Origin: an uncultured Eisenbergiella sp.
Lineage (GTDB): Bacteria; Bacillota; Clostridia; Lachnospirales; Lachnospiraceae
Direction of reading: 5' to 3'
Length of the DNA: 64,000 nt
NCBI GenBank assembly: GCA_947630215.1
Contig: CANRGX010000001.1
Span: 62,001 to 126,000 of the forward strand
The notes beneath the pieces were generated by a model. That model was not told the origin of the DNA. It saw nothing but the letters and a program-made list of their open reading frames with translations, and ran no database searches. How positions within the stretch are numbered: the stretch's first letter is position 1; each line of letters starts with the position of its first letter. Shown here one piece after another: positions 18,100 to 26,662 of this stretch. Both the position numbers and the translations under genes were made by a program.

Positions 18100-19221
18100 T
18101 TGATCATCATAGAGGTCATGGGCGGCCTGGGGAACCAGCTGCAGCAGTACGCGCTCTACCGGAAAATGAAGACGCTGGGAAAGGAAGCGAAGCTGGATAT
18201 TTCCTGGTTTGAGGATGAAAAAAGGCAGGAGAGCGTATTGGCCAGCCGGAAGCTGGAACTGCGTTATTTTTCGGATCTTCCCATGGAGGTATGCACCAGG
18301 CAGGAGAGAGAGAAGCTGCTGGGAAAGGAAAATCTGCTGGGGAAGCTGGAACGGAGACTGGGGAAGCTGCTGGGACAGGAAAATACCCGGCACTTTTGGG
18401 AAACCGGGATGTACCATCCGGAGATTTTTTCCTTTGAGGAAATGTATCTGACCGGTTTCTGGGCCTGTGAAAAGTACTATGCCGACATCCTGCCGCAGCT
18501 GCGGGAGACGATCCGGTTTCCACAGCCGATGGATACGCCGGGCACAGGGAACGCACCGCAGGAGAAAAATATATCAGATAATACAGAAGAAAATGATAGA
18601 ATTGAAAGAGAAAACAGTCTATATCAAGATGAAAGACAGAATATTCAGAATAGTATAAATATCCATGATAATATAAAAAATACAAATAATTGCAATAATA
18701 TATATAAAAAAGAAAATTCGACAGATTTGAAAGAAAATATATGTGAAAATAATATATATAAAAGAAATAAACAGATAATAAATGAAATGAGGCAGGAAAT
18801 ATCTGTCAGCATCCACGTCCGGAGAGGGGATTATCTGGATCCCCAAAATGCGGCGATATTTGGCGGGATATGCACGGACGCCTACTATGAGGCGGCGGTC
18901 CGCTATGTGCTGGAGCGCTGTCCGGACGCGCATTTTTATGTGTTTTCGGATGACAGTGCATATGTGCGGGAGAAATACCGGGACGGCCGTTATACGGTGG
19001 TGGACTGGAATCGGGGAGAGAACAGTTTCTATGATATGCAGCTGATGAGCTGCTGTAAGCACAATATCTGTGCCAATTCCACGTTCAGCTTCTGGGGGGC
19101 CAGGCTGAATCCCAATCCGGACAAGATCATGATCCGGCCGGCAAAGCATAAGAACAGCCAGCCGGCGGATATCGGGCTGATGAGACAGCTCTGGCCGGGA
19201 TGGGTGATTGTGGAGGGGTGA
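18100..19221 (+). CDS. GT11 alpha-1,2-fucosyltransferase-like with an Asn/Lys/Ile-rich insertion
   Basis: MGGLGNQLQQYALYRKM, HVRRGDYLD, ANSTFSFWGARLN; long NI/N/K/E-rich insert immediately upstream of HxRRGDY compared with the 1851-2729 paralog. Confidence 0.88.
   Translation: MIIIEVMGGLGNQLQQYALYRKMKTLGKEAKLDISWFEDEKRQESVLASRKLELRYFSDLPMEVCTRQEREKLLGKENLLGKLERRLGKLLGQENTRHFWETGMYHPEIFSFEEMYLTGFWACEKYYADILPQLRETIRFPQPMDTPGTGNAPQEKNISDNTEENDRIERENSLYQDERQNIQNSINIHDNIKNTNNCNNIYKKENSTDLKENICENNIYKRNKQIINEMRQEISVSIHVRRGDYLDPQNAAIFGGICTDAYYEAAVRYVLERCPDAHFYVFSDDSAYVREKYRDGRYTVVDWNRGENSFYDMQLMSCCKHNICANSTFSFWGARLNPNPDKIMIRPAKHKNSQPADIGLMRQLWPGWVIVEG
18565..18800 (+). other. In-frame AT-rich insertion inside a high-GC fucosyltransferase-like gene
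   Basis: Hand count 18601-18780: 33/180 G+C (~18%); flank 18481-18540: 40/60 (~67%); contains a 16-nt direct repeat (18694-18709 and 18748-18763). Confidence 0.9.
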
Positions 19222-19254
19222 GGGAAACTCTTTCGGATCGGGACGGCGATCCAT

Positions 19255-19283
19255 TTGACGGTGCAGAGAAAGTATTGTAGAAT
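19255..19283 (+). promoter_or_regulatory. Predicted sigma-70-type promoter
   Basis: TTGACG (19255-19260), 17-nt spacer, TAGAAT (19278-19283), ~37 bp before ATG at 19320. Confidence 0.7.
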
Positions 19284-19319
19284 AAGGAAAAGCAAAACGG
19301 ACGGGAGATTGGAAGATAA

Positions 19320-20285
19320 ATGAAGCTGATCATTCAAATACCCTGTTATAATGAGGCGGAAACGCTGGAAATTGCTTTAAACGACCTTCCCAAGAAAATT
19401 GACGGGATCGATGAAATCGAATACCTGATCATCAACGACGGCAGCCAGGACGAGACCGTGGCGGTGGCCAAAAGGTGGGGCGTTCATCATGTGGTCAATT
19501 TCAGAAGGAACAAGGGGCTTGCCAAGGGGTTTATGGCGGGGCTGGATGCGTGTCTGTTAAACGGCGCGGACATCATTGTGAATACAGATGCGGACAATCA
19601 GTATTGCGGGGAGGATATCGCCAAGCTGATCCGGCCCATCCTTGAGGGAAGGGCCGATATTGTGGTGGGGGAGCGTCCCATCGACGAGACGGCGCATTTT
19701 TCACCGCTGAAGAAGAAGCTCCAGCATCTGGGAAGCTGGGTTGTGAGAAAGGCGTCCAAAACCGATATTCCGGACGCGCCCAGCGGATTCAGGGCCTATT
19801 CCAGAGAGGCGGCCATGCACATTAACGTTGTCAACGACTATACCTATACGCTGGAGACGATTGTGCAGGCCGGACGCAATAAAATGGCGATCACCAGCGT
19901 ACCGATCCGGACAAATCCGGAGCTGAGGGAGTCCAGGCTGTTTCACAGTATGTGGGGATATGTAAAACGCTCGATGCTCACGATTCTGCGGGCGTTTTTG
20001 TGGTACAGGCCGCTGTACTGTTTCAGTGTGGTTGCGACGATCCCGTCCCTGATTGGGCTTGGAATCGGGATCCGTTTTTTGACCTACTTTTTTTCGGGGA
20101 GGGGAAGCGGGCATGTGCAGTCCTTGATCCTGGCGTGCGCGCTTTTGATCATCGGCTTTATTACATTGGTCATCGGCCTGCTGGCGGATGTGATTGCAAC
20201 GAACCGAAAGATTTTGGAGGATACGCAGTATCAGATTAGAAGGCTGCGGTATGACGGGACAAGGCCGGCAGAGGATGAGGATTGA
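19320..20285 (+). CDS. Family 2 glycosyltransferase, DPM1/polyprenyl-phosphate-sugar-type with C-terminal TM segments
   Basis: KLIIQIPCYNEAETLEIALNDLP, YLIINDGSQDETVAVAKRWG, NTDADNQY, two C-terminal hydrophobic helices. Confidence 0.9.
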   Translation: MKLIIQIPCYNEAETLEIALNDLPKKIDGIDEIEYLIINDGSQDETVAVAKRWGVHHVVNFRRNKGLAKGFMAGLDACLLNGADIIVNTDADNQYCGEDIAKLIRPILEGRADIVVGERPIDETAHFSPLKKKLQHLGSWVVRKASKTDIPDAPSGFRAYSREAAMHINVVNDYTYTLETIVQAGRNKMAITSVPIRTNPELRESRLFHSMWGYVKRSMLTILRAFLWYRPLYCFSVVATIPSLIGLGIGIRFLTYFFSGRGSGHVQSLILACALLIIGFITLVIGLLADVIATNRKILEDTQYQIRRLRYDGTRPAEDED

Positions 20286-20325
20286 AGCTGCGGATGTGTC
20301 ATATCGGCAGCTGCGGGAAAAGGGT

Positions 20326-22266
20326 ATGAAATGCAAAGTGAAAATCGGTTACGCCTGTTTTATCTTTATTTTGGCGTTATTGCTGCTGCTTTGTATTCTG
20401 GATTTATGTCTGGGACATATATATTTTGGCCCGTCTGACAGCATCCGCAGCAATCAGTCCGGACAGAATCCGGTAAGCGTTCGGAATGCCTGGGAAACGG
20501 AATTTGTAAACGGAAGTAAAAAATTATGGGGCGTTTCCCTGCGGTTTTTGCTGTCGGATCAGGATTACAAGGGAAACTTAAAGAGAACCTCGGGCGAACT
20601 GTATAACGTAAAAAAAGAGAATGAGCCGCCGGAAAGGGAGGGGACCGACGAAAATATTACGGTCACCATGCTGAAGGAATCCGGCGCCGGGAAGCGGGAA
20701 AAACTCGGGGAATGGATTGTATCCGTAGGAGAAATCCGGCCTGAATCGGATTTTAAGTTCGTGTTGACACAGCCTGTTTCGGATATGCAGGATGTAACGG
20801 TTAAACTGCGGGTAGAAACGGGCCTGGAGCAGGCGCGCGCCTTTCAGATTGGAAATGTTCAGCCGATTTGTGCCAGAGTGTCCGTGACGGCGCTCAGGGC
20901 CGCGCTTCTTGTGTTTGGCGCATTTCTTTTGTTTCTCAGCGTGTTTTTGGCCACCCGTGCGGATTATCCGCGTGCGTGGCTCATTCTGGGCGGTATTCTG
21001 GCGTTGGCATGGATGATAGCCCTTCCTTACGCCAGAGTTCCAGATGAAGAATCTCACTTTTTCCGCATCTATGAAATAACGCAGGGACATATGCTGACAG
21101 AACCGGGGGAGGAAGGACTGCCGCCGGGCAGGCAGATGCCGGGAAATCTCGACATGGATGTGAGGCAGCATTATGCTACGCTCCGTGATATGATAGATCA
21201 CAGGAAGCTGCAGATGGATCGGACAAACGAAACCTGGTATTCCTTCCCTAATATGGCATTATATTCGCCGGCTTCTTACTTGCCGCAGCTGCTTGGCGTA
21301 AAGCTGGCGGACCGCCTTACGGAAAATGTCCTGCTGATCATCTATGCGGGCCGTCTCTGCGGTCTGCTGGCCGGGTTCTTCCTGTTTTACCGTGCATTGA
21401 AAATACTTCCGGCAAAACGGGAATGTATGTTTTTCCTCCTGATGCTGCCGGTTGTGTTCCAGGAACTGATTTCTCTGTCCGCCGACAGCTTTATCAACGG
21501 ACTATCCATCTTTCTGACGTGCTTTTGCCTTTCCTGTATCTTTTCGGACGCAGACGCAAAATTGGCCTGGGGGGGGGTATTCTCCATATGGCTGCTCGCC
21601 CCGCTGGTTGGGCTCTGTAAGACGGTATATCTTCCTTTGTGCGCCATGCTTTTTCTGATACCGGCCCGGATGTTCCCCAATCAGAAAAAAATGCTGCATA
21701 CGGTAGGGCCGGTGGCGCTGGCCGTGGGGGGCAATGTCCTCTGGACCGTCGTCGGAAAGGTGGGAGATGCCGCCAGCAAAGAGCAGATCGCATACATTGT
21801 GAATCATCCGTATGATTTCCTCCAAACCGCATACAGGACACTGCAGACCTTTGGACACGATGTGATCATGGAGTTCATGGGGAGCAATATGGGAGGACTG
21901 AATATCCCGGTTTACGAGCTGCCTTTGCTGTTTGCACTGGGATTTTTGGTCGTTCTGGCTGCAGCGCCCGCACAGAACGGCAGACGGATCGAGGGCGGGT
22001 TAAAGCTGCGGCTTGCCCTGATTTGGCTCCTGGTTCTGGCACTGACCTGGGGGAGTATGTATCTGGGTTACAATGAAGCAGGCAACAATCTCATCGTCGG
22101 ATTTCAGGGCCGTTATCTGATTCCGATAGCATTTCTCATGCTGACAACACTGGAGAATACCTGGTTTGTGCGAAAAAAGGACGACCTGAGACGCTGGCTG
22201 TATCCGATAGCGGTAAGCGTGAATTTGTATACGCTGTTTTATGTCCTTCAGGAGGTGACCTGGTAG
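20326..22266 (+). CDS. DUF2142-like polytopic membrane protein
   Basis: LPYARVPDEESHFFRIYEITQGHML, YSFPNMALYSPASYLPQLLG, many TM helices; internal ATG at 20326 (MKCKVKIGYACFIF) is the plausible start rather than 20194. Confidence 0.8.
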   Translation: MKCKVKIGYACFIFILALLLLLCILDLCLGHIYFGPSDSIRSNQSGQNPVSVRNAWETEFVNGSKKLWGVSLRFLLSDQDYKGNLKRTSGELYNVKKENEPPEREGTDENITVTMLKESGAGKREKLGEWIVSVGEIRPESDFKFVLTQPVSDMQDVTVKLRVETGLEQARAFQIGNVQPICARVSVTALRAALLVFGAFLLFLSVFLATRADYPRAWLILGGILALAWMIALPYARVPDEESHFFRIYEITQGHMLTEPGEEGLPPGRQMPGNLDMDVRQHYATLRDMIDHRKLQMDRTNETWYSFPNMALYSPASYLPQLLGVKLADRLTENVLLIIYAGRLCGLLAGFFLFYRALKILPAKRECMFFLLMLPVVFQELISLSADSFINGLSIFLTCFCLSCIFSDADAKLAWGGVFSIWLLAPLVGLCKTVYLPLCAMLFLIPARMFPNQKKMLHTVGPVALAVGGNVLWTVVGKVGDAASKEQIAYIVNHPYDFLQTAYRTLQTFGHDVIMEFMGSNMGGLNIPVYELPLLFALGFLVVLAAAPAQNGRRIEGGLKLRLALIWLLVLALTWGSMYLGYNEAGNNLIVGFQGRYLIPIAFLMLTTLENTWFVRKKDDLRRWLYPIAVSVNLYTLFYVLQEVTW

Positions 22267-22290
22267 GGCGGATTTTATTGACTATTCAAG

Positions 22291-22356
22291 GGAAATGTGC
22301 GAATATAGAAATGGCTGTTTTTTGGCTTTTCATCGTATTCGTGCATTTCCTTTTTT
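22291..22356 (+). terminator. Rho-independent terminator (or attenuator) hairpin
   Basis: GGAAATGTGCGAATA (22291-22305) pairs with TATTCGTGCATTTCC (22336-22350) over 15 bp with two G-U wobbles, followed by TTTTTT (22351-22356). Confidence 0.75.
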
Positions 22357-22419
22357 AGGAAGGACGGCGGGCCCGGAGACTTCGGGGCGAAAGAATCGGG
22401 ACGGGAAAAGGGAAATTAC

Positions 22420-24348
22420 ATGGTTCAGGTACCCCATACCACAATTTTAAATACAAAGATCAATATCATCACGATGCCAGAGGCGGTGGCATATCTGGAT
22501 GAGAATCTGGAGAAGCTGCGGGGAGAGTATGTGTGCGTGTCCAACGTTCACACGACCGTGATGGCTTACCGTGATGAAAAATACAAGGAAGCGCAGAATA
22601 ACAGCGCGTTGAATCTGCCGGACGGGAAGCCACTTTCCCTTGTGCAGAGGCGGCGCGGATTTAAGAGCGCGGGAAGGGTGCCCGGGCCGGATCTGATGCC
22701 GGAGCTTTTTAAACTGTCCGAAAAAAAAGGCTTCCGGCACTATTTTTATGGGAGCACGCCCGAGACGCTGAAGGCGCTGGAGGAACAGCTTGGGGAAAAA
22801 TATCCCAGGCTGCAGATCGCAGGGATGTATTCGCCGCCGTTTCGCCCGCTTACGCCGGAGGAGGACGCGAAAGCCGTTGCGATGATCAATGAGGCGGATC
22901 CCGATTATATCTGGGTGGGCCTTGGAGCGCCGAAACAGGAGGTGTGGATGGCAGAGCACAGGGGCCGTCTGCACGGCGTCATGCTGGGCGTAGGAGCGGG
23001 ATTTGATTTCCATGCGGGTACCGTGAGACGCGCCCCCAGATGGATGCAGGAAATCTGTATGGAGTGGCTCTGGCGGATGGCGCAGGATCCCAAACGGCTG
23101 CTGCCGCGATACCTGGATACAAATTTCTCCTTTCTGTATTATCTTGTGAAGGAATGGAGAAAGAGCAGGAAAGCGGTGAAGGCGGGGAAGAAAAAAAATA
23201 CGGAAACGGCGGATCGCGGTCTGAGGATTGCCATGATTGGCCATAAACGTATCCCGTCCAGGGAGGGCGGCGTGGAGATCGTGGTGGATAAACTGTCCAC
23301 CCGTATGGTGAAGCTGGGCCATCAGGTGGATGCTTATAACCGTTCCGGCTACCATGTTTCGGGAAAGGAATTTGATGAGAAACGCGGCAGGATATACGAG
23401 GGCGTCCGGCTGATCACCATTCCTACCTTCCACAGCAGTAAGCTCAACGCCATTGTCTATTCCTTTCTTGCGACTGTCCTGGCTACGGCGAAGGCGGTAA
23501 CGGGAGGGTATGACGTACTGCATTATCATGCCGAGGGACCGTGCATCATGCTGTGGATCCCAAAGCTGTTTGGGATCCGCGTGGTTGCCACCATCCACGG
23601 ACTTGACTGGCAGCGCTCCAAATGGGGGGACTTTGCGTCGAGTATGCTCAGGCGCGGAGAGAAAACGGCGGTCAGACACGCGGATGAGGTCATCGTGCTG
23701 TCCCGGAATGTGCAGGAGTATTTTTGGGAAACGTATCATAGAAGAACCGTGTATATTCCCAACGGAATCGAGCGCCCGCAGCGGCTGGAGCCGGAGGAAA
23801 TCCGCGCGCGCTATGGACTGGAAAAGGACGGATATATCCTTTTTTTGGCGAGAATCGTTCCCGAAAAGGGCGTGCATTATTTGATTGAGGCGTTCAAAAG
23901 GGTCCGGACGGATAAAAAACTGGTGATTGCCGGAGGATGCAGTCACAGCATGGAGTATTTGGAGCAGATTCGCCGGCTCTGCGCACCTGACGGACGGATC
24001 ATTCTGACCGGATTTGTGCAGGGCAGGATGCTGGAGGAGCTTTACAGCAACGCGTGGCTGTTTGTGCTGCCAAGCGATGTGGAGGGGATGGCGCTGAGCC
24101 TGCTGGAGGCCATGAGCTACGGAAATTGCTGTTTGGTGAGCGATATTCCGGAGAATGTGGAGGTGGTGGGTGAAAACGCCTATACTTTCAAAAGGGGCGA
24201 TATAGAATCGCTGCAGCAGGCGCTGGAAGAACTTTTGGATCATCCGGGCAAAGTCAGCGAAATGCGCGCGGGCAGCAGCGATTATATCTGCGCCAGGTTC
24301 AACTGGGATCGGGTTGTGGAAAAGACCCTCGCATTATATCAGAGGTAA
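22420..24348 (+). CDS. Bifunctional WecG/TagA/CpsF (GT26) - GT4 fusion glycosyltransferase
   Basis: N-terminal: SNVHTTVMAYRDEKY..LPDGKPLSLVQRRRG..RVPGPDLMPELF..VGLGAPKQEVWM..GVGAGFDFHAG; C-terminal: RIAMIGHKRIPSREGGVEIVVDKLSTRM..FLARIVPEKGVHYLIEAF. Confidence 0.92.
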   Translation: MVQVPHTTILNTKINIITMPEAVAYLDENLEKLRGEYVCVSNVHTTVMAYRDEKYKEAQNNSALNLPDGKPLSLVQRRRGFKSAGRVPGPDLMPELFKLSEKKGFRHYFYGSTPETLKALEEQLGEKYPRLQIAGMYSPPFRPLTPEEDAKAVAMINEADPDYIWVGLGAPKQEVWMAEHRGRLHGVMLGVGAGFDFHAGTVRRAPRWMQEICMEWLWRMAQDPKRLLPRYLDTNFSFLYYLVKEWRKSRKAVKAGKKKNTETADRGLRIAMIGHKRIPSREGGVEIVVDKLSTRMVKLGHQVDAYNRSGYHVSGKEFDEKRGRIYEGVRLITIPTFHSSKLNAIVYSFLATVLATAKAVTGGYDVLHYHAEGPCIMLWIPKLFGIRVVATIHGLDWQRSKWGDFASSMLRRGEKTAVRHADEVIVLSRNVQEYFWETYHRRTVYIPNGIERPQRLEPEEIRARYGLEKDGYILFLARIVPEKGVHYLIEAFKRVRTDKKLVIAGGCSHSMEYLEQIRRLCAPDGRIILTGFVQGRMLEELYSNAWLFVLPSDVEGMALSLLEAMSYGNCCLVSDIPENVEVVGENAYTFKRGDIESLQQALEELLDHPGKVSEMRAGSSDYICARFNWDRVVEKTLALYQR

Positions 24349-24354
24349 GGCAGA

Positions 24355-25464
24355 ATGAGAAAATCGGGAATTGAATTGCTGCGGATTTTGGGAATATTCT
24401 GTGTCATATCCATTCATGCCTGCGGCATAATCGAGAATCTGCCGGTGCAGGGAGCCGGGGCGGAGACCGTGCGGCTTTTAAATTGCCTGGGGAACGTCGG
24501 GGTCTCCATATTCATTCTGATTTCCGGTTATTTTGGGGTAAAGCGCGACTGGCTTAAAATCATACGGCTGGAGCTGATGGTCGTCTTTTATTCGGTATGC
24601 GCCGCGGTGCTGATGCGCCTGGTATGGCCGCAGGACTATCCCAGAAGTGAAATCCTGCTGCTTTTGGAGCAGTCCGTGCTTCCCGTACTGACCAGAAAGC
24701 ACTGGTATTTTACCTGTTATATCTGTCTGCTGGTATTTGCCCCCTATATCAATCTGCCGGTGGAAAAGCTGAGCAGGAAGGGGTTTGGAACGCTGATCCT
24801 GCTGGGATACTTTTTATTCGGGCTGGCGCCCACGTTCTTACGGTTTGAGATCATGCGCGATGGGGGCAAGGGCCTGGTAAATATGATTCTGCTGTATTAT
24901 ATCGGCAGATACATCCGGCTTTATGCGGACTGGAAAATGAAGCGGGGCGCATGTATCCTGCTGCTGACGGTTTTTCTGGGACTGGCATGGATATCTACCT
25001 TTATTCCTGTGCGAACCATGCTGTTTGCGCTGGATTTCCTGAACGATTACAGCTTTACCATGACGGGGATCGCGGTGACGGCGCTGTATCTGTTCAAGGA
25101 CGTTTGTTTTACCTCAAAGGGAGTGAACAGGATAGCGGCGCATGTTTTCGGCATCTATATTTTAAATGAACCGGTGATGCGGCTGCTGAACGTCTGGATC
25201 TTTCATTTTGACGAGAATAAAACCGCCGGGAAGCTTCTTCCCTTATGGCTTACGGCTTTGATTTTTGCGGTGTTTATCTGCTGTCTGATTTTGGATGTGC
25301 TGCGCCAGTCGCTTCTCGGAAAAACGGAAAAGGTTCTTGCGGGTCGAATCCGGGAGGCAGCCGGGGCCGCTATAGCTGTTCTGAGAGAACGAAAAATCCC
25401 AGAGAGAATTACCGCCTTATTGAAGGAGGAACCGCGAAAAATTGAGAATCCTAATCATCAATAA
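24355..25464 (+). CDS. Acyltransferase family 3 membrane protein
   Basis: GIELLRILGIFCVISIHACG, NVGVSIFILISGYFGVKR, HWYFTCYICLLVFAPYIN. Confidence 0.85.
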   Translation: MRKSGIELLRILGIFCVISIHACGIIENLPVQGAGAETVRLLNCLGNVGVSIFILISGYFGVKRDWLKIIRLELMVVFYSVCAAVLMRLVWPQDYPRSEILLLLEQSVLPVLTRKHWYFTCYICLLVFAPYINLPVEKLSRKGFGTLILLGYFLFGLAPTFLRFEIMRDGGKGLVNMILLYYIGRYIRLYADWKMKRGACILLLTVFLGLAWISTFIPVRTMLFALDFLNDYSFTMTGIAVTALYLFKDVCFTSKGVNRIAAHVFGIYILNEPVMRLLNVWIFHFDENKTAGKLLPLWLTALIFAVFICCLILDVLRQSLLGKTEKVLAGRIREAAGAAIAVLRERKIPERITALLKEEPRKIENPNHQ

Positions 25465-26662
25465 ATTTCTGCATCCAAATGGGGGATCGGAAACTTATAT
25501 TTTTAAAGTCGGCCGTCAGCTGGAGACCATGGGACATGCCGTGGAATATTTCGGCATGGAGCATGAGGGAAGAATTGTGGGGAACAGGGCGGAAAGCTAT
25601 GTGGGGGACATGGATTTCCATACGGGCAGCCTGTCAAAGGTGCTGTATCCTTTTAAAATCCTGTACTCAACAGAGGCCAAAAAAAAGCTCCGTCCTGTGC
25701 TGGAGGAGTTTTCCCCGGATGTGATCCATCTGAACAATTTTAATTTTCAGTTGACTCCCTCCGTCTTGTATGAAGTCAGAGCCTATGAAAAACGTGTCGG
25801 AAAGAAAATCCGGATGATATATACCGCCCATGACAGCCAGCTGGTCTGTCCGAATCATTTGATGCAGAATCCGCTGACACTGGAGAGATGCACAAAATGT
25901 ATGCAGGACGGCGTGAAAAACTGTGTAAAGGGGAAATGTATCCACGGTTCCCGGCTCAGGAGTATTCTGGCGGCGCTGGAGCACGTCATATACGCCCGTC
26001 TGAAGACCTACCGGATGCTGGATCAGATTATCTGTCCAAGCGTTTTTTTGAAGGAGCGGCTGCAGACCGATCCTGTACTGGCGGAAAAACTGATCGTTTT
26101 GCGCAACTTTGCGGAGGCCGGCGCTGCAGCGCAGGAAAAAGGGGAGTATGTCCTGTATTTTGGAAGATATTCGCCGGAGAAGGGAATCTGTACGCTGCTG
26201 CAGGCCTGCAGGAATCTGCCCCGGATCCCGTTTGTCTTTGCCGGGAGCGGACCGTTTCAGCGGCAGGTGGCGGAAGTGGACAACATCGAGGACAGAGGAT
26301 TTTTGACCGGACAGGAGCTGATGGATCTGATCGCGGGAGCGCGTTTTTCGGTCTTTCCGTCGGAATGCTATGAAAACTGTCCTTTTTCCGTTATGGAATC
26401 CCTGCTGTGTCATACGCCGGTAATCGGAGTTGACGCGGGAGGAGTCCCGGAACTGATCCGGGAGGGGGTTGACGGGGAACTGTTTGTCTGCGGCGATGCC
26501 GCGCAGCTTACGGAAAGGATTGAGAACCTGTGGCAGAACCGGGAACTGTGCGCGCAATATACCCAAAACTGCGGGACGGCGCATTTTGATACCGTAGAGG
26601 AATATTGCCGGAAGCTGTGTATGATTTATCAGGGCAGATGGGGAAATGACTGTGAAGGCTGA
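25442..26662 (+). CDS. Family 4 glycosyltransferase
   Basis: MRILIINKFLHPNGGSETYIFKVGRQLETMGHAVEYFGM, YFGRYSPEKGICTLLQA, FPSECYENCPFSVMESL. Confidence 0.9.
   Translation: MRILIINKFLHPNGGSETYIFKVGRQLETMGHAVEYFGMEHEGRIVGNRAESYVGDMDFHTGSLSKVLYPFKILYSTEAKKKLRPVLEEFSPDVIHLNNFNFQLTPSVLYEVRAYEKRVGKKIRMIYTAHDSQLVCPNHLMQNPLTLERCTKCMQDGVKNCVKGKCIHGSRLRSILAALEHVIYARLKTYRMLDQIICPSVFLKERLQTDPVLAEKLIVLRNFAEAGAAAQEKGEYVLYFGRYSPEKGICTLLQACRNLPRIPFVFAGSGPFQRQVAEVDNIEDRGFLTGQELMDLIAGARFSVFPSECYENCPFSVMESLLCHTPVIGVDAGGVPELIREGVDGELFVCGDAAQLTERIENLWQNRELCAQYTQNCGTAHFDTVEEYCRKLCMIYQGRWGNDCEG

Noticed and set aside
18565-18800. Interpretation of the AT-rich insert as a promoter or intergenic region splitting the gene
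   Set aside because: The frame is open across it and the HxRRGDY half has no good start with a ribosome-binding site of its own; the parts match one GT11 protein.
22447-24243. 598-aa minus-strand ORF
   Set aside because: Antisense shadow of the WecG-GT4 fusion; no family motif.
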